From Actinernus sp. WN-2022 (taxonomy: Eukaryota > Cnidaria > Anthozoa > Actiniaria > Actinernidae), in contig JAOWCC010001634.1 in assembly GCA_030867875.1 (NCBI GenBank), forward strand, positions 132,098,807 to 132,162,806: DNA of 64,000 nt, written 5' to 3'. Under the pieces are notes generated by a model. The model searched no databases and was not told the DNA's origin. It saw only the letters and a list, made by a program, of their open reading frames with translations. The position numbers and the translations under genes were made by a program. Shown piece by piece: positions 53,401 through 64,000 of this stretch. Position 1 is the stretch's first letter. Every line of letters begins with the position of its first letter.

Positions 53401-55386
53401 TTTGCATTATTTAAGACATTTCAACATCTCAAGGCCTCAAAGACTAATTGACAACTGTTAGGAGAGAGATGTTATAATATATTCACTAAGTTTGATGGGG
53501 AACCCTGTAGTGGGCCCTGCGGTTACGAAGGGGACACCTCGAGGAACACGAGGAGCTTTGCAAGAAAGCTAGACAACTTGTTGTAGTTTGGTTTAGTAAT
53601 GTTTTAGGTTTATAAGAACTGCTTGACTGATATCATAACACCCCTCTAAATTGTACCCCCTGGGAGTACATTTCCTAGGAATCCTGCTCCATCCGGGGGG
53701 GGGGGGGGGGGGTAAATTTCCTAGGAAATATCCCTTGCAGCGCAAACTCGATCGAAACGGTCGTTTCTAATAACAGTCAACCAAAACGGCCCGGTCTCAA
53801 CAAACAAAGCAAGCCTGAAATACATGCAGCCATATCTCAGCTCGTTCCAGTGTCCACTCCCCGAGAGACACGTCTGAATGCATTATCCGATAATGCTCTT
53901 CAGTGACGTCGCTACCCAGAAATCGCGCCGGGTAGTGATTTGATTGTTCAATTCTATAATTATGTTCATTCATTTCACGCAAAATATTTTGGATCAAAAA
54001 TTGCAAAATTCTGTACATGTATGAAATTGTTGTACATTGTTTCATGTGGAAAAGCTGTATCGACGTCAAGATAAAACTTCTAGTTTTTTTATCAAGGAGA
54101 AATGTTTTTTTGGAAACAGTCACCGTACTAATTCCTATTTTTAAAATATATTTTAGATTGGGTTAGTTCCCCTTTTTACTATTCATATTAGGATAATCAT
54201 TTGTAATTAATAAAGTATAAAACATTGTTTTTAAAATGACATATTTTAGACGGTAATTCTTATATTTTAGAACGTAGGTGCCTCACAAAAAATATTATTA
54301 AACAGATACTGCGCTAGTAAAAGAGAAGCATGAGCTGACAGCGGAGAACAAACTTTATCGGTCAACAAACATGTTGATCGATAAAGCCATCGACTATCGG
54401 TAAACTCGCAATCTCATTGGCTGTGCAGGCACCGTCTATGATCGATAGACGGCAATTTCGAACAACGAACGCAAATTAACTTATTTTGACTTATTTTCCA
54501 ACGTTTTTCACAAGTTTCCTCGATATTAATCGATACTCGTGTGTATTAGTATGTACTTGTATGTTAGCTAAGTTAACAGTAGCCTGGTTATGCTAAAACA
54601 TATTTGACTTCTCCCTCTTGGTTTCTGTCATGACTACGTTAGTTGACTTTGGACTTCAGTCCTCTCCAACTATCTGCTGATAGAAGCCTCGGGCTCGAAG
54701 TCTAATTGTTAAATATAGAAAAGAAACAGCTGTCAATAAGCTAACCTTTCCGCGTCAGAGCAAAATCATTACATTTTAAACAGTTTCTGGATTTACAAGA
54801 CACTGCGACGCCTGTACCCGGAGGGGTTACTCCTGTTTGTGACGTATGTATAGATGTGCCGCGGGGGTGGGTCAGGGTTTTGAGCTCAGTTTGGGCAGGT
54901 AGGGTCAGGGTTTTGACCTGATTTGGGCAGATCAGGGTCAGAATTTGAGTTTAATTTGGGTGCAGTCAGGGTCGGGGTTGAACAGTATTTTTTAGGCAGG
55001 TTGGAACAGGTGAACAATTTATTTTACAGGACTTATTTGTTTTTATTTAGAGAAGGGGCAATCAGGCTTTTTTTTTCCCAAAAAAAAGGGGGCCATCAGG
55101 GTTTTGGAGCTCGGATTTTGGGTCAACTTAGTAGTTTCTGTGAAAGTAGCTAGTTAGGATCTGACTCGTGGAGAATATAAACACTTAATTTTAATTTCAT
55201 CGCCTAGAAGTCGATAAGAGCGAATACAAACAGATGCTGACAATTCGAAAGTTAGACTTTCGCCAAAGCAAAACGGGACAAAATACCGAATATTTCGAAG
55301 TAAAACGTATGTAATATAACCGTTGATAATTAATTTCCTCCAGTCCTAAAGGCAGCATGAAAACAAGTAGTTTTACACGCTGCGGG
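53401..55386. other. No gene recognised
   Basis: Holds a G18 run (53695-53712), a palindrome ACCGTCTATGATCGATAGACGG near 54431, and a G/T-rich stretch at 54855-55110 with repeated GGGTCAGGGTTTTGA motifs. Open frames show no domain. Confidence 0.45.
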
Positions 55387-55660
55387 GTGTTCAAATTGCA
55401 CTCTTAGAATCAGATAATGGAATACCAACAACATGTGGACACAATAACATGAATAACACATATTTCCTCTCACGCAAGTTTATCAAATACTCAATATAAC
55501 TACTGTGAAGCCGCCAAATTAAATCGTTTTTAATACATTTTGTATTTGTATGTGACAAATTACCATCATTTGTCACAACGATATATTGGTTCAGTAAAAT
55601 AGATGAAAGACATGCCAACCTAGATTTCTTTAAAGGTCCACAAATAGCAGTAATCATAGC
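55387..55660. repeat. Diverged duplicate, copy 1
   Basis: Shares GCATGAATAACACATATTTCC-type blocks (here ACATGAATAACACATATTTC), GACATGCCAA and GTGACAAAT with 56326-56605 in the same order and orientation, roughly 70% alike. A 91-codon minus-strand frame here is lost in copy 2. Confidence 0.6.
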
Positions 55661-55917
55661 TAACAATCCAAGTATAACTATGAGCGTATTAACAGAGTGA
55701 ACCTCGTCCCTGACTGGATAATCGACTTCTCAAAGTCGAGACGCAACCATGAGTGCTGGCAGTACCAATAATGTCATCTTGCTGTTGCGTTCCTTAACGA
55801 TTAAATCACGAAAATTATTGTAGATTGTTGTGGTTGTATTCGGGAATTCGCAGATTGTGTGCTTGTACATGATATTTTTGTGTCTTGATTCGGTAATTTG
55901 CAGGCCTTGCAGGCTTT

Positions 55918-55982
55918 TTTTTTTTTTTTTTTTTGTGGTAGCACAGCGCTCGCGTAACTAAACGGTTCGATCCCAACTCCGT
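55918..55982 (+). repeat. tRNA-like SINE remnant next to a T19 run
   Basis: GTGGTAGCACAGCGCTCGCG and GGTTCGATCCC look like the D-arm side and B box of a tRNA-derived SINE head; a poly-T run replaces the 5' part. Weak evidence. Confidence 0.3.
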
Positions 55983-56325
55983 TTTATATATTCGGGAATC
56001 AAATCTTATCATAGTTCTTGCCGCCGTACTGCTTTGCTATTGACTAGTCTTCTCACCCGAGGTACAAGTATGTATTCGCTTTTATCACAATTTAGAAATA
56101 ATCTCAGGTCGTAAAGAAGATTGTTAATATCTAACTGATACATCAATTATTGGATTTGGCTTTCGCATGCTATCAAAAATTGAACAGACCTTGATCTGAA
56201 CATTTCTAATATCCTGCTCGGCATCATCCAATACTGAAATGATAAATTATAACCTCGCATCCAAAAAGGCGGAACGAGAACAAGTTTGTTAATTTCAAAT
56301 CAATTACACTTGTGAGAACTCTATG

Positions 56326-56605
56326 GGGTGTTCAAAATGGAGAATCCGCTAATGGAATACTACTAACAAGAAATATACAATAGCATGAATAACACATATT
56401 TCCTCTACGAGTAGCAGTATAGCAAATACTCATTATGAGTAGAAGTCGAACTAAAATATTGTTAATACACACTTTGTATGCAGTATATGTGACAAATGAC
56501 CACCATTTTTCACAACTTTATTGGCTAAGATTGATAAAGGACATGCCAATTTATTTGTTTTAATGTGCACAAATACAAGTTATCATAAATAACCAAGTCT
56601 CATAT
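56326..56605. repeat. Diverged duplicate, copy 2
   Basis: Second copy of the 270-bp sequence at 55387-55660, 940 bp downstream and immediately upstream of the GPCR pseudogene. Possibly an old regional duplication. Confidence 0.6.
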
Positions 56606-56892
56606 GAACATCGGTACGGAGATTTTTATCTCATATGTTACTAAATTACATATGTAGTCGCATCTGGAACTCGTTCTGTGGTCTTTTGCTTTTGTGATTT
56701 CATTTCGCTATCTTGGGATTCAAGATAAATGTCATAACCTACACATGAATCTCATGACAGAACATAATCTTGGCCGAGTGAACCCATCGCATTTAAAATA
56801 GTATATTCCTTACCATATGCAACTATACTGAAGAGTTTATTGTGAAGTCCTTAGTGGCAATCTGCTTAAAACGAAAAGCTATTTCAAAAGTT

Positions 56893-57877
56893 ATGTCTCA
56901 AAATAATAATTCTTTATCGCCATCTTTTTCCTTAGCAAACATGGGTGTCATTGAATGGAGTGTTTCATTCGCGATCGAAGGCTTTTTCATCTTCTTGTCA
57001 AATCTATTTACAATTTTCGCATTCGTAATGAACAGGAATCTACGAAAACGAAGCTGTTGCCGACATGTTGATTGGTTTGTGTACAGCATCAGTACGCGTC
57101 GTATGGACAATCCATTGGGAGAGATTTCGTGCCTTTAAATCGTCCAACTTGAACAACCTTGAAGTGGCCTTTTTTGCCATTGAAGTATTTACCGCATCTG
57201 TCTCAGTTCATAGTTTAGTTTTAGTGTCACTTGAACGTATGTATGCCATCTCCTTTCCGATGCGCCATCGAAATTCAAGTAACCAAAGCTATGTTGTAAC
57301 TGTAGCAAGTACATGGATCTTAGCGTTGGTAAATTCTACCAGTTCTCTCCTCTGCGCCTTCAAATGTCCCACGATGTCACCGTTTTTTGTATTTCTCTTT
57401 GTAGAACATTTAGTAGGAATTGTAATGATGTGTTTATCATACATGTCTATATTCATAAAAGTGAGACAACAAAACCAACATGCAGCACAATCATCGACAG
57501 AAAAGAGAACGAGACCTTGCAATAACTCTGTTTATTGTTACCGTCTTGTCTGTGTTAACATGGATTCCTGATTTAACAATTCTTATATTAAATGGAGCAT
57601 CACCTGGTTTGCAGTTCCACTTTAGTGAATTAACGTTGTTCATCCCGGCCGCTACCTAAATTCACTGATCAACCCTGTTGTTTACGTACTTCAGATGCGC
57701 GATTTTAGAAAAGCGATCCTCCGATTGTTAAGATGCACACGTGATCCACCACGTGTTTACAATGCAAGTCGCCATCACACAAGAAGTAGCTTTACTGATG
57801 GCAGCCTTCAAAGGGGAACAAGTGCAGCACACGTTCTACCTGCTACTGACTTTTATGGACATGATACTAAGCTATAG
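56893..57877 (+). pseudogene. Rhodopsin-class (class A) GPCR, frameshifted
   Basis: An intronless frame begins at 56893 (MSQNNNSLSPSF). TM1 is IEWSVSFAIEGFFIFLSNLF with the conserved Asn shape, followed by MNRNLRKR. TM2 is damaged by a frame loss near 57050. TM3 (FFAIEVFTASVSVHSLVLVS) ends in LERMYAISFPMRHR, where ERM replaces the usual DRY. TM4 (SYVVTVASTWILALVNS), TM5 (FFVFLFVEHLVGIVMMCLSY), TM6 (LAITLFIVTVLSVLTWIPD) and TM7 with NSLINPVVYVLQ (NPxxY) follow, then a basic tail. Frames shift near 57050, 57505 and 57645, so no full receptor is made unless these are assembly errors. Cnidarian genomes have many single-exon class A receptors of the amine/melatonin-like style; the ligand is unknown. 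Confidence 0.85.
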
Positions 57878-58544
57878 GAGTGTCAGAAGCCCGTTACCTG
57901 CGTCTGCTCGACCGAGCGCTTCATACATATATACATGGTTTTATTCAAGATGCGAAATGAGAATATAACATTGTGGTAGCTAGAGTTATAGCAAAGATCA
58001 GCAAAACAAGAACGTACAGTTAAATTAGAAAAGGAAGTCGAGAGGTACGTTAATCCTACGTAGAATCTTCCCTATAATAATCGATAACTTTATGATAAAT
58101 AATAATTTAAAAAATAAAATGGTAGAGTAAATGAATTATGAAAAGTGATTTCTAAATTTCCAAATAGGATTTGAGATTTGAAAGCTTTCTGCTTCTACAA
58201 ATGAATGTTGACCATCAGGTAAACTGTTTCATTGTCTTATCACTAATGAAAAAATAAGCAGTTTATAGTCTTGCAGGCTTGAAGTATAGTTTGTACATAT
58301 GATTAGCTCTGGTGGATGTTAGTTTGGTAAGTACAAAAAAGTCATCACAATTGCTTATTATACCAAATACTATTTTGTAACACTCAATTACGGTTAGATA
58401 CTCCCGGTGCACAAAAAGAGTGGGCCACTGTAACATCCTGTATTTTCGGCTTCATACAGCATTTCACCTCGACTTTGAGGGAGGACAAGTCTAGACGTTC
58501 TTCCGTTTGAACTTGTCGAAATCGTGATTGTTCTTTATGAGCCG

Positions 58545-59368
58545 GGTACATAGCACCGTGGAAGTTCAAGGGAGTGTTGTACCGGGTAACGATCCCCTTC
58601 TATTCACGAATAGCACAAACGGTTCTTTAGCGTCCCCATTTATGAAGAGAAAGTGCCGAGAGACCACAGGGAGCCGCTCAAATGTTTTGTGCGTGATTTA
58701 CCTCGAGACATGTCGTTCTTGAGTCAAGTGTAAAAGTCATGGAAAACGAAAACCTTGTGATTAATTTGCACGAATTAGAGTTTAATAAAGACGCTCAGCG
58801 GTTGAAGTGCAAGGATTACGGTAAAACATTGACGTTTAGTGGGATAAGTGTGATAGGTATAATGTCTTCAGGTAAACGTTGCACCAAACATTTGATTGGG
58901 CTCCCTGTGGCGAGACATACATATGTGATGTATTCAAGGTGGAAGAAAAAAAGGATTTACAAATACGGATACGGATTCGAAATTAACAATGGTTTATGAA
59001 CTAATTAACTACGTAGAACTAAGACTGGAAAACCAATAAAAAGAATTAAGAAACATCCTGAAGGAAATCAAGACGTTAGCCCTCTGAACGATTCTCTAAC
59101 AAAATTAAATCACTGACAAAAACAACAATGGTACGTAAACAAGGCACAATAGAGAAGATATGGGACATATCCTATAATTAGAATGTTAATGGCAAACTCC
59201 TAGGTAAAAAAAAAGAGTTAAGTCCTGCCCTAAAAACTGTATAACTCTCCTCTCTCATTTCTTAGGGAGCCGAGGCAATCAGAAAAAGACAAAAAAGCCG
59301 CCCAAATCGCTAATAAACGACAACAGCAGACAGAGCAAATATATGTTTATTTCATTTGATTTTAGTCC
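58545..59368. repeat. 820-bp direct repeat, copy 1
   Basis: About 95% identical to 63181-64000, beginning sharply at GGTACATAGCACCGTGG. It holds two small plus-strand frames, one about 58540-58722 and one 58739-58999 (start MENENLVINLHELEFNKDAQ, 86 codons). In copy 2 the second frame is cut short by a stop, and most differences change amino acids, so coding is doubtful. Right edge near TTGATTTTAGTC. Confidence 0.8.
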
Positions 59369-59405
59369 ATCGATAATGGTAACATTCGTAATGTTCCCTG
59401 TTTAT

Positions 59406-59505
59406 GGTAGCCTGCGGAAATAGCCGTCACTATTCGAAGGCCAAAAACGATCCCGCGGGCTTTGGGCCCTCGAACATAGACGGCTGTTTCCACGGGCTAT
59501 GTTTA
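59406..59505. repeat. Foldback repeat
   Basis: GTAGCCTGCGGAAATAGCCG on the left pairs with CGGCTGTTTCCACGGGCTAT on the right; inside them TTCGAAGGCC and GGGCCCTCGAA pair again. The whole 100 bases fold on themselves. Confidence 0.7.
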
Positions 59506-59583
59506 TAGTAGTTGACATACAAAGCCTACATACTAACTAATAAACACACCAATAACTCGACATTAGAACTTGGCTTTCCTGTT

Positions 59584-59677
59584 GTTTGTCAACTGGTCGT
59601 CTGTGTTTATGAAATCTGTCTCGTTGAGATGGCGTTTAAAGACATATTTAATGAACACAAACGACCAGTTGACAAAC
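59584..59677. repeat. Foldback repeat
   Basis: GTTTGTCAACTGGTCGTCTG on the left and CGACCAGTTGACAAAC on the right, arms of about 28 bases around a 38-base loop. It lies directly before a tRNA-like SINE head. Confidence 0.75.
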
Positions 59678-59697
59678 CTAATATCAAATGTAAAGGG

Positions 59698-59965
59698 GGA
59701 TGCAGGTTGGCGCAGTGGTAAAACCCTCGCCTCTCACCCCTGCGGTCCTGGGTTCGATTCCCGCCATATGTGAGTTAGGTTTTGTTGTTGATTCCTTATC
59801 TGCATTCGAAGGTTTATCTCCGAGTTCTCCGGTTTTCCTCCCTCCCTAAAAATCAACCGTGAGTCGAGTGTAGTGTGTCCAAACAACACATCCTCCCCGT
59901 TGAATTCACAACTATCCTTAAATGGGAAACACGCTTGGAGTCATGATAATCGTTAATCCTAATGA
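59698..59965 (+). mobile_element. tRNA-derived SINE
   Basis: The head has A box TGGCGCAGTGGT and a perfect B box GGTTCGATTCC (about 59705-59762), with CTCACCCCTG at the anticodon arm. The body follows (TTTATCTCCGAGTTCTCCGG) and a tail containing CTCCCCGTTGAATTCACAAC. The tail is repeated inverted at 60228-60320. Polymerase III transcription is expected from the boxes; retroposition would need a LINE partner. Confidence 0.65.
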
Positions 59966-60021
59966 CATTCTTAAAACCAGTCAAGGATAAAGATAAACAT
60001 TTGTTACATTCCGAACGGGGG

Positions 60022-60325
60022 TAGACCGGCTTAGTGTAGCAGTGAAGACGTCCGCACTACACTGCAGTATACGCAAAGGGCTACGAGTTCGAGTCCGAGT
60101 AGGAGCGCTCAAAAATCATCTTTCCTCTCTTTACCTTCTCTTCTCGTTTACCTGTGAACCCTAGCTCTAGGTGAGTGAGAAACCGTCGTTTACCCGTAAA
60201 CTCGACCGATGGTTAGGGTTAGGATTTGTCGTAGAATTAACGATTGTCATGATTCCAAGCGCGTTTGCCATTTAAGGATAATTGTGAATTCAACGGGGAG
60301 AATGCGTTGGTCCAAAACAGTTAAT
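60022..60325 (+). mobile_element. SINE-like element sharing an inverted tail with the previous one
   Basis: A tRNA-like start (GGCTTAGTGTAGCAGTGAAG; B-box-like AGTTCGAGTCC at about 60084) is followed by a pyrimidine-rich body and then the reverse complement of the neighbouring element's tail (CCATTTAAGGATAATTGTGA; TTCAACGGGGAG). The two make a head-to-head or composite structure. Confidence 0.5.
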
Positions 60326-61229
60326 GTAGTGAGGAGTAAAAGCAGGACCTCACCAGCTGTAAGCTAATACTTGGCCTGCTATAACAAATCAAATATTTAT
60401 TTTTTTACTAAAGTTTCCGAATGCTTCATTCCCCGCCTTAATCAGCGCATTCTAATACTGATATGCAACGAATCGTTTAGAGGTAATATTTTCTTCACGA
60501 GAATCGAATAAACGTGATGAAATCGTAGATTATCTATACATATATATTTACGGTGCGTTTCCTTTTTCACTCATGATTGTGTACTGGAATTGAATTGAAT
60601 TGAAGTCCAGTAGAAGAAGAATTTCAATGTAATTATAAATAGACACAAACCACAGGCAATCCAAGCTCTAATTTATTTGTCAGTATATAGGCCTTGTATG
60701 GGAATTACTATAAACGGGGCAAATTACGAATTTGACCATTCTTGATAGGTTCAAGGGGCTATGTAATGGTAATGCGCCTTTATCGAGTAATCGCTCGGTT
60801 GGTGGTTGTTAATTGGATACAAGCAGTTGAACTTCCCTCCCTCAATGCTTGCTTGAAAGGCTTTTCAATATTTTCCCTGGAGACTGTTTATATACACTAT
60901 TTGTTAGTCATTTTTGCATATTTGCTTTGAATTTAAGCATCCCACATGGCCGAGAGATTCGTTAGTTCATATCAAAATCGGTGAAAATAACTGTTCACGG
61001 CCCGCAACCCGAATGTAAAGTCTATTACCGTGACACAGCCCCTTTCCAATCAACTGAAATCAACGTACTTCTGCTGTATTTGTCGTTTATTAGCGATTTG
61101 GGCTTTTTGTTAAAGCGGTTGAAAGAGACAAGGCAGCACACCGGATTTCGACATCACTGAAGTTCGAAGCATTTTTTATGTCTAACTCTCCGATCATATA
61201 GACTCGAACAGTAATAAGGCCGCGAACCG
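60326..61229. other. No gene recognised
   Basis: AT-rich sequence with one 62-codon hydrophobic frame at 60742-60930 lacking any supporting sign. Confidence 0.4.
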
Positions 61230-61835
61230 TCTACATATGTTACACGTTCTTCGTCGCAGCCGTTTGCCTCCTGCCGATTTACCGAGTATCGATCGATATT
61301 GCCCTCATCCGATCCATCTTGGACTACAGTGGCACTCTATGGCACACAAGCCTCCTTTCCTACCTTGCCGAAAAAATCGAGAGGGTACAAAAGAGAGCCC
61401 TGCGGACAATTTATTCATACTTGTCGGAGAGGCACTGTCTGTCACCGGCTTTACGCGGCTGGACAACAATAGACTCGTTTATCTGAAATTCAAAAGAATG
61501 ACATATTTTTGCATGGTTCATCTTAGTAACACCGAATCAAAATTCTGATTTTTTTTACCATATTCAATACTTTATTAAAGACTCTAAACGTTTCCAGTGA
61601 TTTAAATTATATAAAATACCAACTGTAGTGCCTTCTGTCAGCCTAATATATATTTTCTCATTGATCTACAGTGACATCAAATTGTTTTTACTTTTTTTTT
61701 GTAATATGAGTCATATTTGTATGTCCCATTGTCACACCTCTAAATAAAATCAGCGTAAGCCCCCTAGATGAGCTCCCATGCTCTTGGGGAAAACGCCGAG
61801 AATATACTGATGTTTAAATAAAAAAAACAATAGAC
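61230..61835 (+). pseudogene. CR1/Jockey-like LINE C-terminal remnant and 3' tail
   Basis: Plus-strand frames give VLRRSRLPPADLPSI, then shifted ALIRSILDYSGTLWHTSLLS and YLAEKIERVQKRALRTIYSY, the typical post-RT region of this LINE group. A 3' tail with AGCTCCCATGCTCTTGGGGA and TTTAAATAAA ends about 61835. No catalytic motif; frames broken near 61290. Confidence 0.75.
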
Positions 61836-63180
61836 AACGCATGTGCCTAAACGTCTTCGAAAAATGAGAAAGGAAACTGACTCAAACATTGCCTACCTCA
61901 TTCCTGAGACCGGCGAGGTAGAGCGTGTACGGCCGGCATCTTCGCAACAGCAACAATGTCTCTCTTTTTATGTGAAACACTGATCGTTTCAAGGCAATTT
62001 CTACACAGCGCTCGCGAGTGCATAAACCAATCGGATATTAAATCGCATTAATGCTTATTGAATATTATTATATAATTCATCGTTTTACAATTCAGCATTT
62101 TCATATGTACATTATCACTTCTTGAAAGCGATGAGAGAATGCTTCGTTATTGTCACGTTTCATGCAAATACACACTAAAGAAATGGCCGGGCCCGGTGTA
62201 GCCACTTTGGGAAGACTAGTGTCAAAGAGCGTTCAAGTAGTTTTCTCGTAACGCATTACATAACGTTTCGTGATAAGCCGCCCACCCCCGTATATAAGGC
62301 TTTCGGTAATAAACGCCTCTAAAACCTCTATCTAAGTTACACCAGCCCAGGGCCTCACAATCACCATCATCTTCAGTGCTTTTCAGTAGCGCTATGCGAA
62401 TTTTTAAACTGCACTAATAATAGTAATAATGATACTGTTCAAGACAATATAATTGTATAACAAATTAATAACATTCCATTTCCCATTAAAAAGCAATAAT
62501 TATATACAAGAAACCTATGTGGATTCTTATTGGCTAAGAGCAGTGCAGTTGAAGCGTATTATTTTCAAAACAACACTGGGTGCAGAAAGTGTTCCCAAAG
62601 TTAGAAGGTCATTTGAACAAGTCTGTCTCACATGAGTAGTGCTCAAGGTTATGGATCTGTTACGCAATTTCCAATGTGCCGAGGACGGAAAATACAAACA
62701 AGAAATAGAGCCGAATTGAAGGATTGGGCTCACCACAATAAAACGGGAGTGACTGTTTTTACCGTTTTGAATTTTATATTTTTCTTTTCAATTTTTTTGC
62801 TCGTGCTCATTCGTGGTCACTCGCAGTCACTCGTGGGTTTTTTTCACTCTTGGTGAATCGCGTTCATGCGTGTGTACGTTTAGAAACGATCTCGAGGTAC
62901 TACAGGATAAGCTGGTAAAGTGTTCAAACTCAGACTTCCCTGACGCGGGTTATCTGTGGTGTTTACCGCTTTAGTGCAATTTGAGAAGATTTCACGATAT
63001 TTTTTCCGCTCACTTCCCAACGTCAAGAGAAAACAACAATTTATTCTCCTTTTCCTCACTATCGAAATATACAATTTAGAAAGAGTGATCAAAGTCTAGA
63101 GTTCGCAATTCATTATCGTAAACGGGCTCCAGATTTGTCAGCGATTTTGACTGTACAGAAACGTTGTGGGTAAACTTTGA
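61836..63180. other. No gene recognised
   Basis: No protein-like frame, RNA gene or repeat found between the LINE tail and the second copy of the 820-bp repeat. Confidence 0.4.
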
Positions 63181-64000
63181 GGTACATAGCACCGTGGAAG
63201 TTCAAGGGAGTGTTGTACAGGGTAACGATCCCCTTCTATTCACGAATAGCACAAACGGTGCTTTAGCGACCCCATTTATGAAGAAAAAGTGCCGAGAGAC
63301 CACAGGTAGCCCCTCAAATATTTTGTGCGTGATTTACTTCGAGACATGTCGTGCCTTGAGTCAAGTGTAAAAGTCATGGAAAACGAAAACCTTGTGATTA
63401 ATTTGCACGAATTAGAGTTTAATAAAGACGCTCAAGGGTTGAAGTGCAAGGATTACGGTAAAGTATTGACGTTTAGTGGGAGAAGTGTGATAGGTATAAT
63501 GTCTTTAGGTAAACGTTGCTCCAAACATTTGTTTGGGCTCCCTGTGGGGAGACATACATACGTGATGTATTCAAGGTGAAAGAAAAAAAAGATTTACAAA
63601 TGCGGATACGGATTCGAAATTAACAATGGTTTATGAACTAATTAACTACGTAGAACTAATACTGGAAAACCAATAAAAAGAATTAAGAAACATCCTGAAG
63701 GAAATCAAGACGTTAGCCCTCTGAACGATTCTCTAACAAAATTAAATCACTGACAAAAACAACCATGGTACGTAAACAAGGACAATAGAGAAGATATAGG
63801 ACATATCCTATAATTAGAATGTTAATGGAACACTCCTAGGTAAAAAAGAGTTAAGTCCTGCCCTAAAAACTGTATAACTCTCCTCTCTCATTTCTTAGGG
63901 AGCCGAGGCAATCAGAAAAAGACAAAAAAGCCGCCCAAATCGCTAATAAACGACAACAGCAGACAGAGCAAAGATATGTTGATTTCATTTGATTTTAGTC
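63181..64000. repeat. 820-bp direct repeat, copy 2 (runs off the window)
   Basis: Second copy of 58545-59368, same orientation, about 5% different by base substitution and small gaps. It reaches the last base of the window and may continue. The second small frame stops at 63577-63579 (TGA in place of TGG). Confidence 0.8.

Noticed and set aside
54923..55153. Gly-rich frame at 54.9 kb
   Set aside because: Produced by a repeated GGGTCAGGGTTTTGA-type low-complexity sequence.
58545..64000. LTR retrotransposon with 820-bp LTRs
   Set aside because: The sequence between holds SINE and LINE remnants, no gag or pol, and no primer site next to the first copy.

Overview
The window looks like nuclear DNA of a cnidarian, most likely a hexacoral such as a stony coral. 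It is AT-rich, host exons are split by introns with GT/AG borders, and the two recognisable secreted genes are collagen-like proteins of the short-chain collagen C4 type. Most of the rest is broken or nested transposable elements of several classes, as in coral genomes. The organism call is an inference from gene content; no species marker is present.

Layout. 1-5.7 kb: inverted-repeat elements, a broken Crypton-type tyrosine recombinase (minus), an L1-like LINE tail and a clean 282-bp TIR element. 6.0-6.9 kb: the last two exons of a collagen-like gene (copy 1). 7.1-12 kb: foldback and TIR elements. 13.2-20.4 kb: one complete BEL/Pao LTR retrotransposon with nearly identical LTRs and a 5-bp target duplication, but with interrupted reading frames. 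20.7-23.9 kb: a decayed minus-strand coding region split by a 1.84-kb element flanked by TTAA. 24-33.5 kb: LINE tails, a TTAA foldback, small TIR elements and coding remnants.

34.2-39.0 kb holds the one gene that can be modelled end to end: five exons, 307 codons, encoding a secreted protein with signal peptide, helical linker, short Gly-X-Y stretch and a cysteine-rich C-terminal domain. Its last exon differs from copy 1 at only 5 of 476 bases, while the neighbouring intron, 3' flank and penultimate exon are much more diverged, which points to gene conversion.

39.4-49.4 kb: more LINE and tyrosine-recombinase remnants, an internally deleted DNA transposon with Myb/SANT and MADF-like coding pieces, and a Ty3/Gypsy fragment. 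The Gypsy RNase H domain is split by four tandem 256-bp tRNA-headed units, one of which carries its own inverted-repeat insertion. 50-52.6 kb: two 30-bp minisatellites built on the palindrome GGTAATTACC. 56.9-57.9 kb: a rhodopsin-class GPCR pseudogene. 58.5-64 kb: an 820-bp direct repeat flanking SINE-like and LINE remnants.

No operon-like functional grouping exists. The only probably working host genes are the collagen-like pair; the rest is mobile-element history.
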